DNA from: Pseudoalteromonas carrageenovora IAM 12662
GTDB lineage: Bacteria > Pseudomonadota > Gammaproteobacteria > Enterobacterales > Alteromonadaceae
Direction of reading: 5' to 3'
DNA: 64,000 nt
NCBI RefSeq assembly: GCF_900239935.1
Contig: NZ_LT965928.1
Span: forward strand, 2,497,520 to 2,561,519
In this document: in pieces, positions 48,523-57,833 of the stretch
Numbering within the stretch: the stretch's first letter is position 1
Layout of the letters: every line of letters begins with the position of its first letter
Program-made: the position numbers and the translations under genes
The notes under the pieces: model-generated
What the model was told of the DNA's origin: nothing
Database searches by the model: none
The model's input: only the letters and a program-made list of their open reading frames with translations

Positions 48523-49215
48523 CTAGAGATCCCACGCATCAGAAACAAATAAATAGCCTTGTCCCCATACAGTTTTTATACGATAAGGTTTATCGCTATT
48601 ATCGCCTAATTTTTTTCGAATTCGTGATACGCGCACATCAACCGTTCTATCAAGACCATCGTATTGACGCCCTATCATATGCTGATGAACATGTTCTCGG
48701 CTCAATACTTCGCCTGCATTTGAGGCAAGTAGCCATAATAGCTCAAACTCATGTGATGTTAATACTATTTCAGAATCACTTAGCTTTACAATTCGGCTTG
48801 TTTTATCAATCATTAAATCGCCAAACTGAAGTTCTTCACTTGGTTTTACAATCGGTTGCCCACGGCGAAGTAATGCATTAACACGAGCCAAAAGTACACG
48901 CGGCTCTGCTGGTTTTATTACATAATCGTCTGCGCCGAGCTCTAGACCAAGTACTTGGTCAAAGTCTTCACCTTTAGCAGTCAGCATTAAAATGGGTAGA
49001 GTAAACTTATCTCTTACTTGGCGACAAACGCTAAAGCCATCTTTACCTGGCAGCATTACGTCTAATATCATTAAATCGGGAGTGTTATTTTCTAAGTAGT
49101 CAAACACTTCGTCACCACGATCTAATACATCGACTTCTAGGCCATTATGTTCAAGGTAATCTTTTGTTAGCTGCTGTAAACCGAGATCATCTTCAACAAG
49201 TAAAATTTTTGGCAT
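48523..49215 (-). CDS. OmpR/RstA-type response regulator (module 2)
   Basis: A 230-residue regulator with receiver domain (acidic pair E8-D9-D10, phospho-acceptor Asp52 in MILDVMLPGKDG, lysine in DDYVIKPAEP) and winged-helix output domain (SHEFELLWLLASNAGEVLSRE, GRQYDGLDRTVDVRVSRIRKKLGD, IKTVWGQGYLFV). It is clearly paralogous to the regulator at 39881: the GRxYDGLDR stretch and much of the DNA-recognition region are shared, so the two may bind similar sites. Gene order DUF3019 - regulator - kinase is conserved, with 14 bp to the DUF3019 gene. Confidence 0.95.
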   Translation of the reverse strand: MPKILLVEDDLGLQQLTKDYLEHNGLEVDVLDRGDEVFDYLENNTPDLMILDVMLPGKDGFSVCRQVRDKFTLPILMLTAKGEDFDQVLGLELGADDYVIKPAEPRVLLARVNALLRRGQPIVKPSEELQFGDLMIDKTSRIVKLSDSEIVLTSHEFELLWLLASNAGEVLSREHVHQHMIGRQYDGLDRTVDVRVSRIRKKLGDNSDKPYRIKTVWGQGYLFVSDAWDL

Positions 49216-49229
49216 TTGTTGCTCCTAAA

Positions 49230-49610
49230 TTAAAAAAAGCTCCACGGAGAGCGAAGCCTACGCCTATTTTTTTTAGCATGGGCGCTTTGTACTTCAATTT
49301 GTGTTGTTGCTATTAACACACCCGTATGAGGATTGATTAAGGAGTATATGGTCTCCACCTGAACACGCGCTTTATAATTATATTGCCCAGAACGTTGCTG
49401 CTGCCAGCACTGCAGCTGCTCATCTTGTTGATACAGACACACATCACTAGAGGCATGTAATTGCCAGTTGAACTGTAAATCAAGATCGCAAAATTCTTGT
49501 TGCTCAGAAACAACACAGACTTTGGGAGAAACGCTAAGGTTAACGGTTTGTGCCATACTAAAACCACTAAATAAAGTAGTAATAAACACAACTAATATTG
49601 AATACTTCAT
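49230..49610 (-). CDS. DUF3019-family secreted protein (module 2)
   Basis: A 126-residue exported protein from the start MKYSILVVFITTLFSGFSMA; an ATG six codons upstream lies inside the MipA gene and would spoil the signal peptide. The four cysteines follow C-x8-C-x16-C-x9-C, matching the module 1 protein. The QQRSGQYNYKA segment corresponds to QQSGTFNYA there. The C-terminus is again strongly basic and aromatic (KKNRRRLRSPWSFF). It starts 1 bp after the MipA stop. Function unknown. Confidence 0.82.
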   Translation of the reverse strand: MKYSILVVFITTLFSGFSMAQTVNLSVSPKVCVVSEQQEFCDLDLQFNWQLHASSDVCLYQQDEQLQCWQQQRSGQYNYKARVQVETIYSLINPHTGVLIATTQIEVQSAHAKKNRRRLRSPWSFF

Positions 49611-49611
49611 A

Positions 49612-50484
49612 TTAAAAAGTACGGTCAAATCCTATAAAAGCAGTCATTGAATAAGTGCGTTCAAAAAGCGGACTGCCATCCATAGCCGAATAGTCATAAT
49701 ATGCTATATGAAAACGAAGAGAGTCAGCCTTACTCAGTGGCCAACGGGCGTCGATTTTAGCATAAGGTTGCCAACTACTACCAACGTCTATTTTACCAAA
49801 TTGAGTTTCACCGTCTTTAAGTCCATAAAAGTAGTTATTTAGTTCCGAAGATTTGTAATTTATTCCAAGGGTAGGTTTTATTTTAAGCTGCCCAAACAGT
49901 GTATGGTACTGCCATTGCAGTGCACCACGGACACCGGAGTACACATCGGTTACATCATGTAGCGCTTGAACAGAAAATACATGTTCTTCATTTACATAAT
50001 GATATGCCAGTCCAGCATCAAGAGCTAGCTGGCGTTTATGTAGGGTATTTATATTTACGGAGCGCGCTTCACTTTCATCTTCTATAACCTGCTGAGTATT
50101 AAACGCACTACTTTGTAATGTAAAAATATTTTTTGGGTGCCAGTCAATAAAAAAGCGAGACTCTGTATTTAATTCAGTCACTAAGTTAAGATGATGTTTT
50201 GGAGTTTGTAAAAATGAGTAACCAAGCCGACCGTTATCAAAAAACCATTGCTTTGCATAAAAAGCGACTTGAGGAATTACCACCAGCGGGATGTTATCTC
50301 CGCCGTGTAATGGGTTTGTTATTACACCAACTCCCGCACTTAAACTTAAATGCCACTGGTTAATTGATATGCTTTGCTCTGTAAATTCATCAGCGTGATT
50401 ACTATCTTGTGTAGCACGCACTGAAAAACAGCTAAACAGCAAGCTAAAGCATAAAGCTGTGATTAATGAAAAGGAGTTCCGCAT
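49612..50484 (-). CDS. MipA/OmpV-family outer-membrane protein (module 2)
   Basis: A 290-residue barrel protein with signal peptide (about 1-24, ending SVRA) and strand-rich sequence (WHLSLSAGVGVITNPLHGGDNIPLVVIPQVAFYAKQWFFDNGRLGYSFL). It ends in YSMTAFIGFDRTF with a terminal phenylalanine. GDNIPLVVIPQVAFYAKQWFFDN is the classical MipA/OmpV stretch, which makes this copy the clearer family member. It heads the second four-gene unit, facing away from module 1. Confidence 0.88.
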   Translation of the reverse strand: MRNSFSLITALCFSLLFSCFSVRATQDSNHADEFTEQSISINQWHLSLSAGVGVITNPLHGGDNIPLVVIPQVAFYAKQWFFDNGRLGYSFLQTPKHHLNLVTELNTESRFFIDWHPKNIFTLQSSAFNTQQVIEDESEARSVNINTLHKRQLALDAGLAYHYVNEEHVFSVQALHDVTDVYSGVRGALQWQYHTLFGQLKIKPTLGINYKSSELNNYFYGLKDGETQFGKIDVGSSWQPYAKIDARWPLSKADSLRFHIAYYDYSAMDGSPLFERTYSMTAFIGFDRTF

Positions 50485-50617
50485 TAGCGTAAATCAAAGT
50501 ATAAAAATAAGTGAGTCACCCATACTAGCAAGGTCTTTTTAAAGTAGCTCTAGCTGGTTACAATTATTCACAATTTGTATACAACAATGTTAACTTTTAT
50601 GTTTAAAAAAGGGAGGA

Positions 50618-51685
50618 TTAAATATCGGGTGCTATCTCAATACGGTTTCGCCCGTGAGTTTTAGCTATATATAACGCTCTATCTGCCCGCTCTACTAACA
50701 CAGCGCTATTTGTAAACGGGCGTAAAATAGCTAATCCAAAACTAGCCGAAATAGCACGTTTAGTTGTTACATCATGCTTTTTACGGATAGCTAGTTTTGC
50801 AATATCAATACGAATACGGTCTGCAAACGCTATAATATCGTTAATTGTGTCAAAGTAAGCTGTAATACAAAACTCTTCCCCGCCATACCTATACACTTTG
50901 GCAGTATCTATTGTGTTTTCTGTTACTTTTTTAGCTACCAACTTCAATACTTCGTCGCCCTTTTGATGGCCAAAGTCATCGTTAAAGCGTTTAAAGTGAT
51001 CAATATCAAACATAATAAGTACAGCAAGCGAGCTTTCTTGTTCTTGCTCTGAATATTGACGACAAAAATCTATAATGTCGGTATCAAACTTACCTCTATT
51101 ATAAAAGCCCGTAAGCGTATCTGTATCTGCAGCTTCTTTTGAAATATTTAACGCTTCTTTTAAATCCTTAATTTCATTGTATGCAACAGCTAACTTAGTT
51201 TGAAACTCTCGCGCATAATCTTGCATGGCGATCGATTCATCAGTTAAACGCTCAACACAGCCTAAAATTTCATTATATGAGCTTACATCTGCAAGCATGT
51301 TTAATTCATTTTGAGAGTCTACGAGGCTTGTAGTGAAACTTTTAGAATGATCAAGCGTTATGCTTATATCTTGCTGAACTTGTTCCATAGTTGTATGGAA
51401 TTTTTCTGTCATTTCTTGAAAAAAAGCCAAATCGTCTTGCGTTAGATGCTTATCAAAAATCTCCTTGGCTTTATCTTGAGAACAGGTTTGTTGCTGCTCA
51501 ATAATTTGATCTAACTCAGCATTAAGAGAAGGGTTATTCCCTTGAATATAACAGTACCAAATTGCGTAGTTAATGGGGGTGACCGGCATACGGTACTTTA
51601 CCATTAATGGGATTGCCTTTTTGAGGCACTGGGCAGAATGAGCAAGTGATACTGCTTGGTTCATAGATAAACTCTCATGCGGCAT
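50618..51685 (-). CDS. GGDEF-domain diguanylate cyclase
   Basis: The predicted start MPHESLSMNQAVSLAH gives about 355 residues; the frame begins 60 bp earlier without further similarity. An N-terminal helical region (about 1-165) with a long coiled coil precedes the GGDEF domain (about 190-350). The active-site motif is YRYGGEEF, an intact GGEEF form, with DTDTLTGFYNRGKFD and FDIDHFKRFND for metal and substrate. The inhibitory RxxD site five residues before GGEEF is absent. It should make cyclic di-GMP. No membrane helices are present. It is 93 bp behind ilvY on the same strand. Confidence 0.9.
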   Translation of the reverse strand: MPHESLSMNQAVSLAHSAQCLKKAIPLMVKYRMPVTPINYAIWYCYIQGNNPSLNAELDQIIEQQQTCSQDKAKEIFDKHLTQDDLAFFQEMTEKFHTTMEQVQQDISITLDHSKSFTTSLVDSQNELNMLADVSSYNEILGCVERLTDESIAMQDYAREFQTKLAVAYNEIKDLKEALNISKEAADTDTLTGFYNRGKFDTDIIDFCRQYSEQEQESSLAVLIMFDIDHFKRFNDDFGHQKGDEVLKLVAKKVTENTIDTAKVYRYGGEEFCITAYFDTINDIIAFADRIRIDIAKLAIRKKHDVTTKRAISASFGLAILRPFTNSAVLVERADRALYIAKTHGRNRIEIAPDI

Positions 51686-51778
51686 TGTTTTTTTATTAGT
51701 TTTCAATGTTAAGTAATAGTAAACCGTTAAGCAACCACTATTCATACTATTTACTGAACTAGTTTTTTTCAGGGCATA

Positions 51779-52684
51779 TTAAATAGCTTTTGCGTCCAAA
51801 GTTTGGGCTATATTCCATAATGCACTGATAGCAGGGTCGTTTAGTTCTTTTTTTAATACCGCTAAACCTATATCAAACCCCTCAGGCACTTGCATTTTAG
51901 GTGTCAAAATCTGTACTTTATCTTGCAGCGGGCTGTTATCTAGCACTATTTTAGGAACCATAGCAACACCTAAGCCTAGGCTTACCATTGACACCATAGC
52001 TTCGTGTCCTGCAACTTGTGCATATATTTTTCCGTGAATATTATTTTTACGCCACCACAGCTCTAACCTTTGTCTTGCAAAGCCTTGCTCTGGCACTATA
52101 AATTCAAGATCTGACCAATCCGTTATTTCATTATTTTGTATCAATTTTTCACTAAGCGGGCATTGAATTTTTGGGCCTATTAATACAAGTGGAGAGTAAC
52201 CAATATCTACAAATGCAATTTGCGCAGGTAACTTGCTTGGCTTAGCTGCAATAGCCATTAACTCATGTCCATCAAGCACCCTATTAATAGCTAACGCTGG
52301 GTCGCCCGTGTTTAAAGTTATTTCTATATATTGATGTTGCGCTCGCAGCTGCTCCAATATTTGGTGTAAAAAACTATAAGAGGCAGTCACCGAACAAAAT
52401 ATACTTACCTTGCCATAAATGTGTTGGGTAGGATCTTTTACGTTAGCTTTAAAACGTTGCCAGTTTGCAAGCGTTGCTGTTGCGTAATCAATAAACGACT
52501 CCCCTTCACGTGTTAACTTTACGCTTCTGTTATCTCGTAAAAATAATGCAACCCCCACTTCTTCTTCTAACTGCTTTATATTGCGACTTAGTGTGGGTGC
52601 ACTTATATGACAAAGTTCGCTTGCACGAGCAAAGTGCAAAGTTTTAGCTAGGGCTAAAAAATAGTTTAGGTGTTTATGGTCCAT
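51779..52684 (-). CDS. ilvY: LysR-type regulator IlvY
   Basis: A 301-residue LysR-type regulator with N-terminal helix-turn-helix (MDHKHLNYFLALAKTLHFARASELCHISAPTLSRNIKQLEEEVG) and a periplasmic-binding-like effector domain from about residue 90. It is divergent from ilvC with a 136-bp intergenic space, the arrangement of E. coli ilvY-ilvC, where IlvY activates ilvC in response to acetolactate or acetohydroxybutyrate. Function is assigned from this context plus the family. Confidence 0.93.
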   Translation of the reverse strand: MDHKHLNYFLALAKTLHFARASELCHISAPTLSRNIKQLEEEVGVALFLRDNRSVKLTREGESFIDYATATLANWQRFKANVKDPTQHIYGKVSIFCSVTASYSFLHQILEQLRAQHQYIEITLNTGDPALAINRVLDGHELMAIAAKPSKLPAQIAFVDIGYSPLVLIGPKIQCPLSEKLIQNNEITDWSDLEFIVPEQGFARQRLELWWRKNNIHGKIYAQVAGHEAMVSMVSLGLGVAMVPKIVLDNSPLQDKVQILTPKMQVPEGFDIGLAVLKKELNDPAISALWNIAQTLDAKAI

Positions 52685-52735
52685 ATCTCGCTCTACGTTT
52701 CATATTATGAAATACTTTAATTCAAATATATCATT

Positions 52736-52760
52736 TTACGCAAGTAACGTTTTTGCATAA
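52736..52760. promoter_or_regulatory. Candidate IlvY operator between ilvY and ilvC
   Basis: A near-palindrome, ttacgcaa (52736-52743) with ttgcataa (52753-52760), matches at seven of eight positions across a 9-base spacer. It lies in the middle of the divergent intergenic region, where LysR-type operators sit. Binding is inferred only from position and symmetry. Confidence 0.42.
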
Positions 52761-52820
52761 GGTGTTTGTAAGCGCTGCAAATGCCGCGCATCTAACAAAC
52801 AAATTTATAGGACACTAACA

Positions 52821-54293
52821 ATGGCGAATTATTTCAATACCTTACCTTTACGCGAGCAATTAGCGCAATTAGCGCAATGTGAATTTATGGACGCTGGCGA
52901 ATTTACCGATGGCGTTGACGCACTTAAAGGTAAAAAATTAGTTATTGTAGGTTGTGGCGCACAAGGTTTAAACCAAGGCCTTAACTTACGTGACTCTGGT
53001 TTAGACGTTTCTTACACATTACGTGCATCTGCTATTTCTGAGCGCCGTCAATCGTTTTTAAATGCATCTGAGAATGGCTTTACAGTTGGCACATACGAAG
53101 AATTAATCCCTACTGCTGATGTAGTATTAAACCTAACGCCAGATAAACAACATACAGCAGTAGTAAGTGCAATTATGCCGCTTATGAAAAAAGACTCTAC
53201 TCTTGCATACTCTCACGGCTTTAATATTGTTGAAGAAGGCATGCAAGTACGCGAAGACATCACGGTAATCATGGTTGCGCCAAAATGTCCTGGCTCTGAA
53301 GTACGTGAGGAATACAAACGCGGCTTTGGTGTTCCAACACTTATTGCTGTTCACCCAGAAAACGACCCTCAAGGCCATGGCTTAGCACAAGCTAAAGCAT
53401 ACGCAGCAGGTACTGGTGGTCACCGTGCAGGCGTTTTAAAATCGTCATTTATTGCTGAAGTAAAATCAGACTTAATGGGTGAGCAAACTATCCTTTGTGG
53501 CATGCTACAAACGGGCTCTATTTTATGTTTTGATAAAATGATTGAAAAAGGAATTGATGCAGGTTACGCATCTAAACTAATTCAATACGGCTGGGAAGTA
53601 ATCACCGAAGCTCTTAAATACGGTGGTGTTACTAACATGCTTGACCGCTTATCAAACCCAGCAAAAGTAAAAGCGTTTGAGTTAAGTGAAGAGCTTAAAG
53701 TTATTATGCGCCCGCTTTATAACAAGCACCAAGATGACATCATCGACGGTACATTCTCACGAGTAATGATGGAAGACTGGAATAACGACGACGCTAACTT
53801 ACTAAAATGGCGCAGCGAAACAGCTGAAACTAACTTTGAAAAAACACCTGCTGGCGATGTAGAAATCTCAGAGCAAGAGTTTTTTGACAACGGTATTTTA
53901 ATGGTAGCTATGGTTAAAGCAGGTGTTGAACTTGCTTTTGAAACAATGACCGCAGCGGGCATTATTGAAGAGTCGGCTTACTACGAGTCATTGCACGAAA
54001 CGCCGTTAATTGCTAATACAATTGCCCGCAAAAAGCTTTTCGAAATGAACCGTACTATTTCTGATACAGCTGAATATGGTTGTTACTTATATAACCATGC
54101 ATGTTTGCCACTATTAGCTGATTTTATGAAAAACATTGATACTGATGTTATTGGTAAAGGTCTTGGCGAGCAAAGCAACCAAGTTGATAACCAAACGTTG
54201 ATTCAAATTAATGCAGCTCTACGTGAGCACCCTGTAGAAAAAGTTGGCGCTAAGCTACGTGGTTACATGTCAGCAATGAAAAAGATTGTATAA
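52821..54293 (+). CDS. ilvC: Ketol-acid reductoisomerase, class II
   Basis: IlvC converts acetolactate to 2,3-dihydroxyisovalerate (and the isoleucine counterpart) with NADPH. The N-terminal Rossmann domain has [17 protein letters not shown] near residues 45-61. The catalytic region contains the GEQTILCG and the two knotted C-terminal domains follow from about 210 onwards. The length of 490 residues is that of the long class II enzyme of gammaproteobacteria (E. coli 491). It is divergent from ilvY and followed by its own terminator. Identification is secure. Confidence 0.98.
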   Translation: MANYFNTLPLREQLAQLAQCEFMDAGEFTDGVDALKGKKLVIVGCGAQGLNQGLNLRDSGLDVSYTLRASAISERRQSFLNASENGFTVGTYEELIPTADVVLNLTPDKQHTAVVSAIMPLMKKDSTLAYSHGFNIVEEGMQVREDITVIMVAPKCPGSEVREEYKRGFGVPTLIAVHPENDPQGHGLAQAKAYAAGTGGHRAGVLKSSFIAEVKSDLMGEQTILCGMLQTGSILCFDKMIEKGIDAGYASKLIQYGWEVITEALKYGGVTNMLDRLSNPAKVKAFELSEELKVIMRPLYNKHQDDIIDGTFSRVMMEDWNNDDANLLKWRSETAETNFEKTPAGDVEISEQEFFDNGILMVAMVKAGVELAFETMTAAGIIEESAYYESLHETPLIANTIARKKLFEMNRTISDTAEYGCYLYNHACLPLLADFMKNIDTDVIGKGLGEQSNQVDNQTLIQINAALREHPVEKVGAKLRGYMSAMKKIV

Positions 54294-54325
54294 CCCTAGA
54301 CATTAAGTTTCGCTTGTTAGAAACC

Positions 54326-54356
54326 AAGTCCATATGTTTTGCGTATGGGCTTTTTT
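54326..54356 (+). terminator. Terminator after ilvC
   Basis: An 11-bp stem with two G-T pairs (aagtccatatg / cgtatgggctt, loop ttttg) followed by TTTTT. Confidence 0.82.
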
Positions 54357-54483
54357 AATGCCTATTAATAAAAACTTAATAAATTCAATGTAAGTTCATT
54401 AATTGTGCTTTAGCCAATAGTTAGCTCAAAATAAATAATGTGCTAACATAGCTCTCTACTCAGTTGTAAAAATAATTAATATC

Positions 54484-56403
54484 ATGATGATAAAAAACCT
54501 TTCAATCACTCAAAAAATAACGGCTCTTGGAAGCGGTATTGCTATATGCGTAGCTGCACTTATTGGCTTAACTTCGTTATACAGCTCTGAAGATATTATT
54601 GAGCAACGTATGATCGAATCAGAATTGCCAAGCAAACTGCAAACAATAAGTAACCATATCGGTGGTGAAATAAACGAGCTATTAGGTGCTGCACAGCAGC
54701 TATCATCAAATGAGTTTATATTACAGTGGGCTGAGTCTAATAACCAAGACGACACGCTGTTATTAAAAGAGTTAAACCGAGTCGCCTCACAATTTGATTT
54801 AGCCACTGCATCTTGGGCAAATAGAAATACAGCACAATATTGGAACCAACACGGTTTTTTACGTGTGCTACAAAATGATGCCGCAGATGGCTGGTTTTTT
54901 GGTTTTACACAATCTAAAAAGCCCTACTCCATAAGTATTTATCAAGAGTCTGCTAATGACGTAAAAATGTTTGTAAATCACCAGCAAGCAAATGGCACTG
55001 GTTTAGCGGGTTTAGCTAAAAGCATCACAGATATGCAGAAGCTTTTACAACAGTTTAAAATTGAAAAAACAGGCTTTGTATTTATTGCAGATAAAAACGG
55101 CCTAATTCAGCTTCATAAAGATGCCAATAAAGTAGCTAAAGCGAATATTGATGATTTATATACTGCAAATATTCACAACCAATTATTTAACCAAAACGGC
55201 TTTGCGCTAGAAGAAATAAGCTTAGATAGTGAACCAACACTAATCGCCGCTACACCTATTAAAAACACTGATTTATACGTTGTTGCACAAGTACCAAAAA
55301 GTGAAGTATTTGCAAGTGTTAGTACACTACAGTGGCAAATATTTACCTTCACTTTGATAATTGCAATCATTGCTAGCTTAGTTAGTTATTTACTTGCTCG
55401 CTCGCTTTCATCTCCACTTTCTAAAATGGCTGAGCTATTTTCAAGGTTGGGATCGGGTGATGCTAATTTAGCGTACCGACTACCTGAATCGAGCCAACCA
55501 GAGCTTAATAATTTAAGTAATGGCTTTAATCAGTTTATCAATAAAATAGAAACAGCGATTACTCAAGTGGCAAGCGAAAGCCATGATATTCGTCAAAGCT
55601 CTGATCATGTTTTTGAACAAGCAAAACGAAACTCACAAGCAATAGATAGTCAAAAAGAGCAAACAATTTCTGTGGCAGCTGCAATTAATGAAATGGGCGC
55701 GACCGTGCAAGAAATAGCTCAAAGCGCGGCAAACACAGCAAAACTAACTGATAACAGTCGCGAAAATACCGTTCAAAGCCATAAACAAGTATTGCAAAGC
55801 CAGGCAACAATTTCAGCCCTAGCTAGCGATATTGACGGCATAACAGAGCAGGTTACTCTGCTCTCTAAAAAAACAGTTGATATTGCAAGCATTGTTGACT
55901 CAATTAGAGGCATTTCAGAGCAAACTAACTTACTTGCCCTAAATGCTGCCATTGAGTCTGCTCGTGCAGGTGAACACGGACGCGGTTTTGCTGTAGTAGC
56001 AGATGAAGTACGTGCATTGGCTAATCGTACATCTCAATCAACAACTGAGATTCAATCTATGATTGAAGAGCTCACTAAAATCTCTGACGATGTAGTTAAT
56101 GATATTAGCCAATCAAAAAATAAAGCCCAGCAAAGTGTGGGGGCAATGCAAAGTTCGGTTGAGCTTCTTGATGCAATTAGCGAAACGGCTAATCAAATAA
56201 ATGATATGGCTACGCTCATAGCAACGGCTACTGAGCAACAAAGCAATGTAGTTGCTGATGTAGGGCGGAACATTGAACAAATCAGTGAAATTAGCGATAA
56301 AACAATGAGCGAGCAAATTAATACTGAACAAGCTATTCGCGACTTAGCAAACAGTGCACAAACACTTGATGCATTAGTTGCTACTTTTGAAAAACACCGT
56401 TAA
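54484..56403 (+). CDS. Methyl-accepting chemotaxis protein with Cache-type sensor
   Basis: A 639-residue chemoreceptor. A membrane helix at about residues 12-31 and another near 280-302 bracket a large periplasmic domain with dCache/PDC-type features ([63 protein letters not shown]). HAMP occupies about 302-357. The signalling tip is at about 474-510 ([38 protein letters not shown]). Ligand unknown; Cache sensors often bind amino acids or organic acids. A weak imperfect terminator follows. The second chemoreceptor of the window. Confidence 0.94.
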   Translation: MMIKNLSITQKITALGSGIAICVAALIGLTSLYSSEDIIEQRMIESELPSKLQTISNHIGGEINELLGAAQQLSSNEFILQWAESNNQDDTLLLKELNRVASQFDLATASWANRNTAQYWNQHGFLRVLQNDAADGWFFGFTQSKKPYSISIYQESANDVKMFVNHQQANGTGLAGLAKSITDMQKLLQQFKIEKTGFVFIADKNGLIQLHKDANKVAKANIDDLYTANIHNQLFNQNGFALEEISLDSEPTLIAATPIKNTDLYVVAQVPKSEVFASVSTLQWQIFTFTLIIAIIASLVSYLLARSLSSPLSKMAELFSRLGSGDANLAYRLPESSQPELNNLSNGFNQFINKIETAITQVASESHDIRQSSDHVFEQAKRNSQAIDSQKEQTISVAAAINEMGATVQEIAQSAANTAKLTDNSRENTVQSHKQVLQSQATISALASDIDGITEQVTLLSKKTVDIASIVDSIRGISEQTNLLALNAAIESARAGEHGRGFAVVADEVRALANRTSQSTTEIQSMIEELTKISDDVVNDISQSKNKAQQSVGAMQSSVELLDAISETANQINDMATLIATATEQQSNVVADVGRNIEQISEISDKTMSEQINTEQAIRDLANSAQTLDALVATFEKHR

Positions 56404-56660
56404 GAAAATAAAAGCGATTGAATGACACCTTTGAGCATCACTATAAACATTTAGTGTTGTTTAAAGGTGTTTTATAACCCCCATTAACTCACCATTTATC
56501 ATACCCACCACATACTCGTTTTAAGTTATCCGTACACCTGGTTGTTAATGTAGCTGATTAGAAGTTACCTTTAAAAGCCTATTGGAGTGCAAGGTGCACA
56601 TTTAAAATGTTGATATGTCGCTTTAAACTCGATGCACTATTAGTTGATGTATTAATTAAC
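56404..56660. other. Gene-free region before the MITE
   Basis: With the MITE this is a 580-bp gene-free stretch. An imperfect terminator-like hairpin for the chemoreceptor (acaccttt paired with aaaggtgt, about 56424-56474) lies at its start. Nothing else was recognised. Confidence 0.5.
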
Positions 56661-56975
56661 TAGGGCGTGTTGATCTTTGCGGATTGAAATTTGTTCAATC
56701 TAGGGGCGATTAAATCGCGGCGCGAGGTTTGTAACCTAGTGGGCTAAGTAAAAACCGAGTAAAGCTTCCGCGTCCTGCTCACGCCCCTTACCTACATCCA
56801 TGTAGGCAACAAATAGTTTATCGCCCCTAGGCAGAACCCGAAGGGCAACGCATGTTTGGCATTTATGCTGCGTTATCGCCTATTTATGGGGAGTAACCAC
56901 ACTTCATAGGCTCTGCCTTGCCTAAAAACCAAACATACTGCTGCAAATTTAACCATTAAAGATCAACACGCCCTA
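56661..56975. mobile_element. MITE-like non-coding element with 18-bp terminal inverted repeats
   Basis: The ends are perfect inverted repeats: tagggcgtgttgatcttt (56661-56678) and its exact complement (56958-56975). If the outer TA belongs to the target, the element is ggg...ccc flanked by TA on both sides, the pattern of IS630/Tc1-like insertion. Inside, a second inverted pair ctaggggcga (56700-56709) / tcgcccctag (56821-56830) and a small ctaca-tcca-tgtag hairpin are seen. No transposase frame exists in the 315 bp, so it would depend on a transposase elsewhere. It ends only 8 bp past the GIY-YIG gene. Confidence 0.85.
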
Positions 56976-56983
56976 ATCCTAGC

Positions 56984-57301
56984 TTAATCTTTGCAAGTGT
57001 AAGCAAATACATACGCTTCTTTTTTTGCTCTAGTCAGTTTTTTTAATTTATATTCCAGCTTACTCGCTTCACTTTTATTACCTACTTGTTGTTGATGAAT
57101 CAATAAAAGGGGCCCTTTACCTTTTAGGTTTTTAGCGCCCTTACCTGCTTGATGAGTAGCAAAACGCTTTTCAACGTTCGTAGTGATCCCTGTATACCAA
57201 TGCCCTAATCGTGTTTCTATTATGTATAAAAACCACATAGGTTCACTTTTTAATGCATTTGTATCAATGTACTGTAAACTTTTTTCATTATCAGTGGTCA
57301 A
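56984..57301 (-). CDS. GIY-YIG domain protein (YhbQ/UPF0213-like)
   Basis: A 105-residue protein whose single GIY-YIG fold begins at MWFLYIIETRLGHWYTGITTNVEKRFATHQAGKGAKNLKGKGP. The first motif reads LYI rather than GIY, and the second YTG rather than YIG, a usual variation in the UrvC-like UPF0213 subgroup. R in the helix and E in the later helix (SEASKLEYKLKKL) are kept. The natural substrate of the subgroup is unclear. About 20 extra residues precede the domain. Just beyond its stop lies the MITE. Confidence 0.85.
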   Translation of the reverse strand: MTTDNEKSLQYIDTNALKSEPMWFLYIIETRLGHWYTGITTNVEKRFATHQAGKGAKNLKGKGPLLLIHQQQVGNKSEASKLEYKLKKLTRAKKEAYVFAYTCKD

Positions 57302-57408
57302 AACATTACCTTAATACCCTTAACAAAAAACAATTGCTTAAAAGGGTTTTACCTTCAGTGACTAATCGGTATCATGCAGATTATAAAAAATAAGGATCAC
57401 AACTAACA

Positions 57409-57768
57409 ATGCAGTCGTTAAAAACTTTTTCTCTTTGGCTTATCGTCGCTTTAACATTTAGCTCATTAGCGGGCTGTTCTAGCTGGGTATACAGAATTAA
57501 CATCCCACAGGGTAACTTTTTAGAACAATCGGATGTAGATAAGCTTCGTGTAAACATGACTCGAGAGCAAGTTATTTATGTATTAGGTCGCCCTATTGCT
57601 GAAGATGCCTTTGATAAAAGCACATGGCGCTATGTTTATAGCTTCAATAAAGGTCGTAAAAACGAGCAACAAAAAGAGTTGGTGATTAAATTTGAAAACG
57701 AGAAATTAGTTGCTGTACTAGGTGATTACGACCAACCTGAAGAGTTTAATACTCCGCTTGAGCAATAA
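57409..57768 (+). CDS. bamE: Outer-membrane assembly lipoprotein BamE
   Basis: BamE is a lipoprotein of the BAM complex that inserts beta-barrels into the outer membrane. The signal ends in LAGC with lipidated Cys23. The family fold is visible as IPQGNFLEQSDVDKLRVNMTREQVIYVLGRP and the final beta-strands TWRYVYSFN and KELVIKFENEKL. The length is 119 residues (E. coli 113). Convergent with rnfH-ratA, with smpB beyond, the standard gammaproteobacterial order. Confidence 0.96.
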   Translation: MQSLKTFSLWLIVALTFSSLAGCSSWVYRINIPQGNFLEQSDVDKLRVNMTREQVIYVLGRPIAEDAFDKSTWRYVYSFNKGRKNEQQKELVIKFENEKLVAVLGDYDQPEEFNTPLEQ

Positions 57769-57801
57769 GTACCTATAGAGCAATAAATAACTTAACAATA
57801 T

Positions 57802-57830
57802 AAAAAGGTGAGCATTGCTCACCTTTTTTT
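57802..57830. terminator. Bidirectional terminator between bamE and rnfH
   Basis: Stem aaaaaggtgagca / tgctcaccttttt with a short loop, followed by T-runs, between converging genes. Confidence 0.88.
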
Positions 57831-57833
57831 GTT

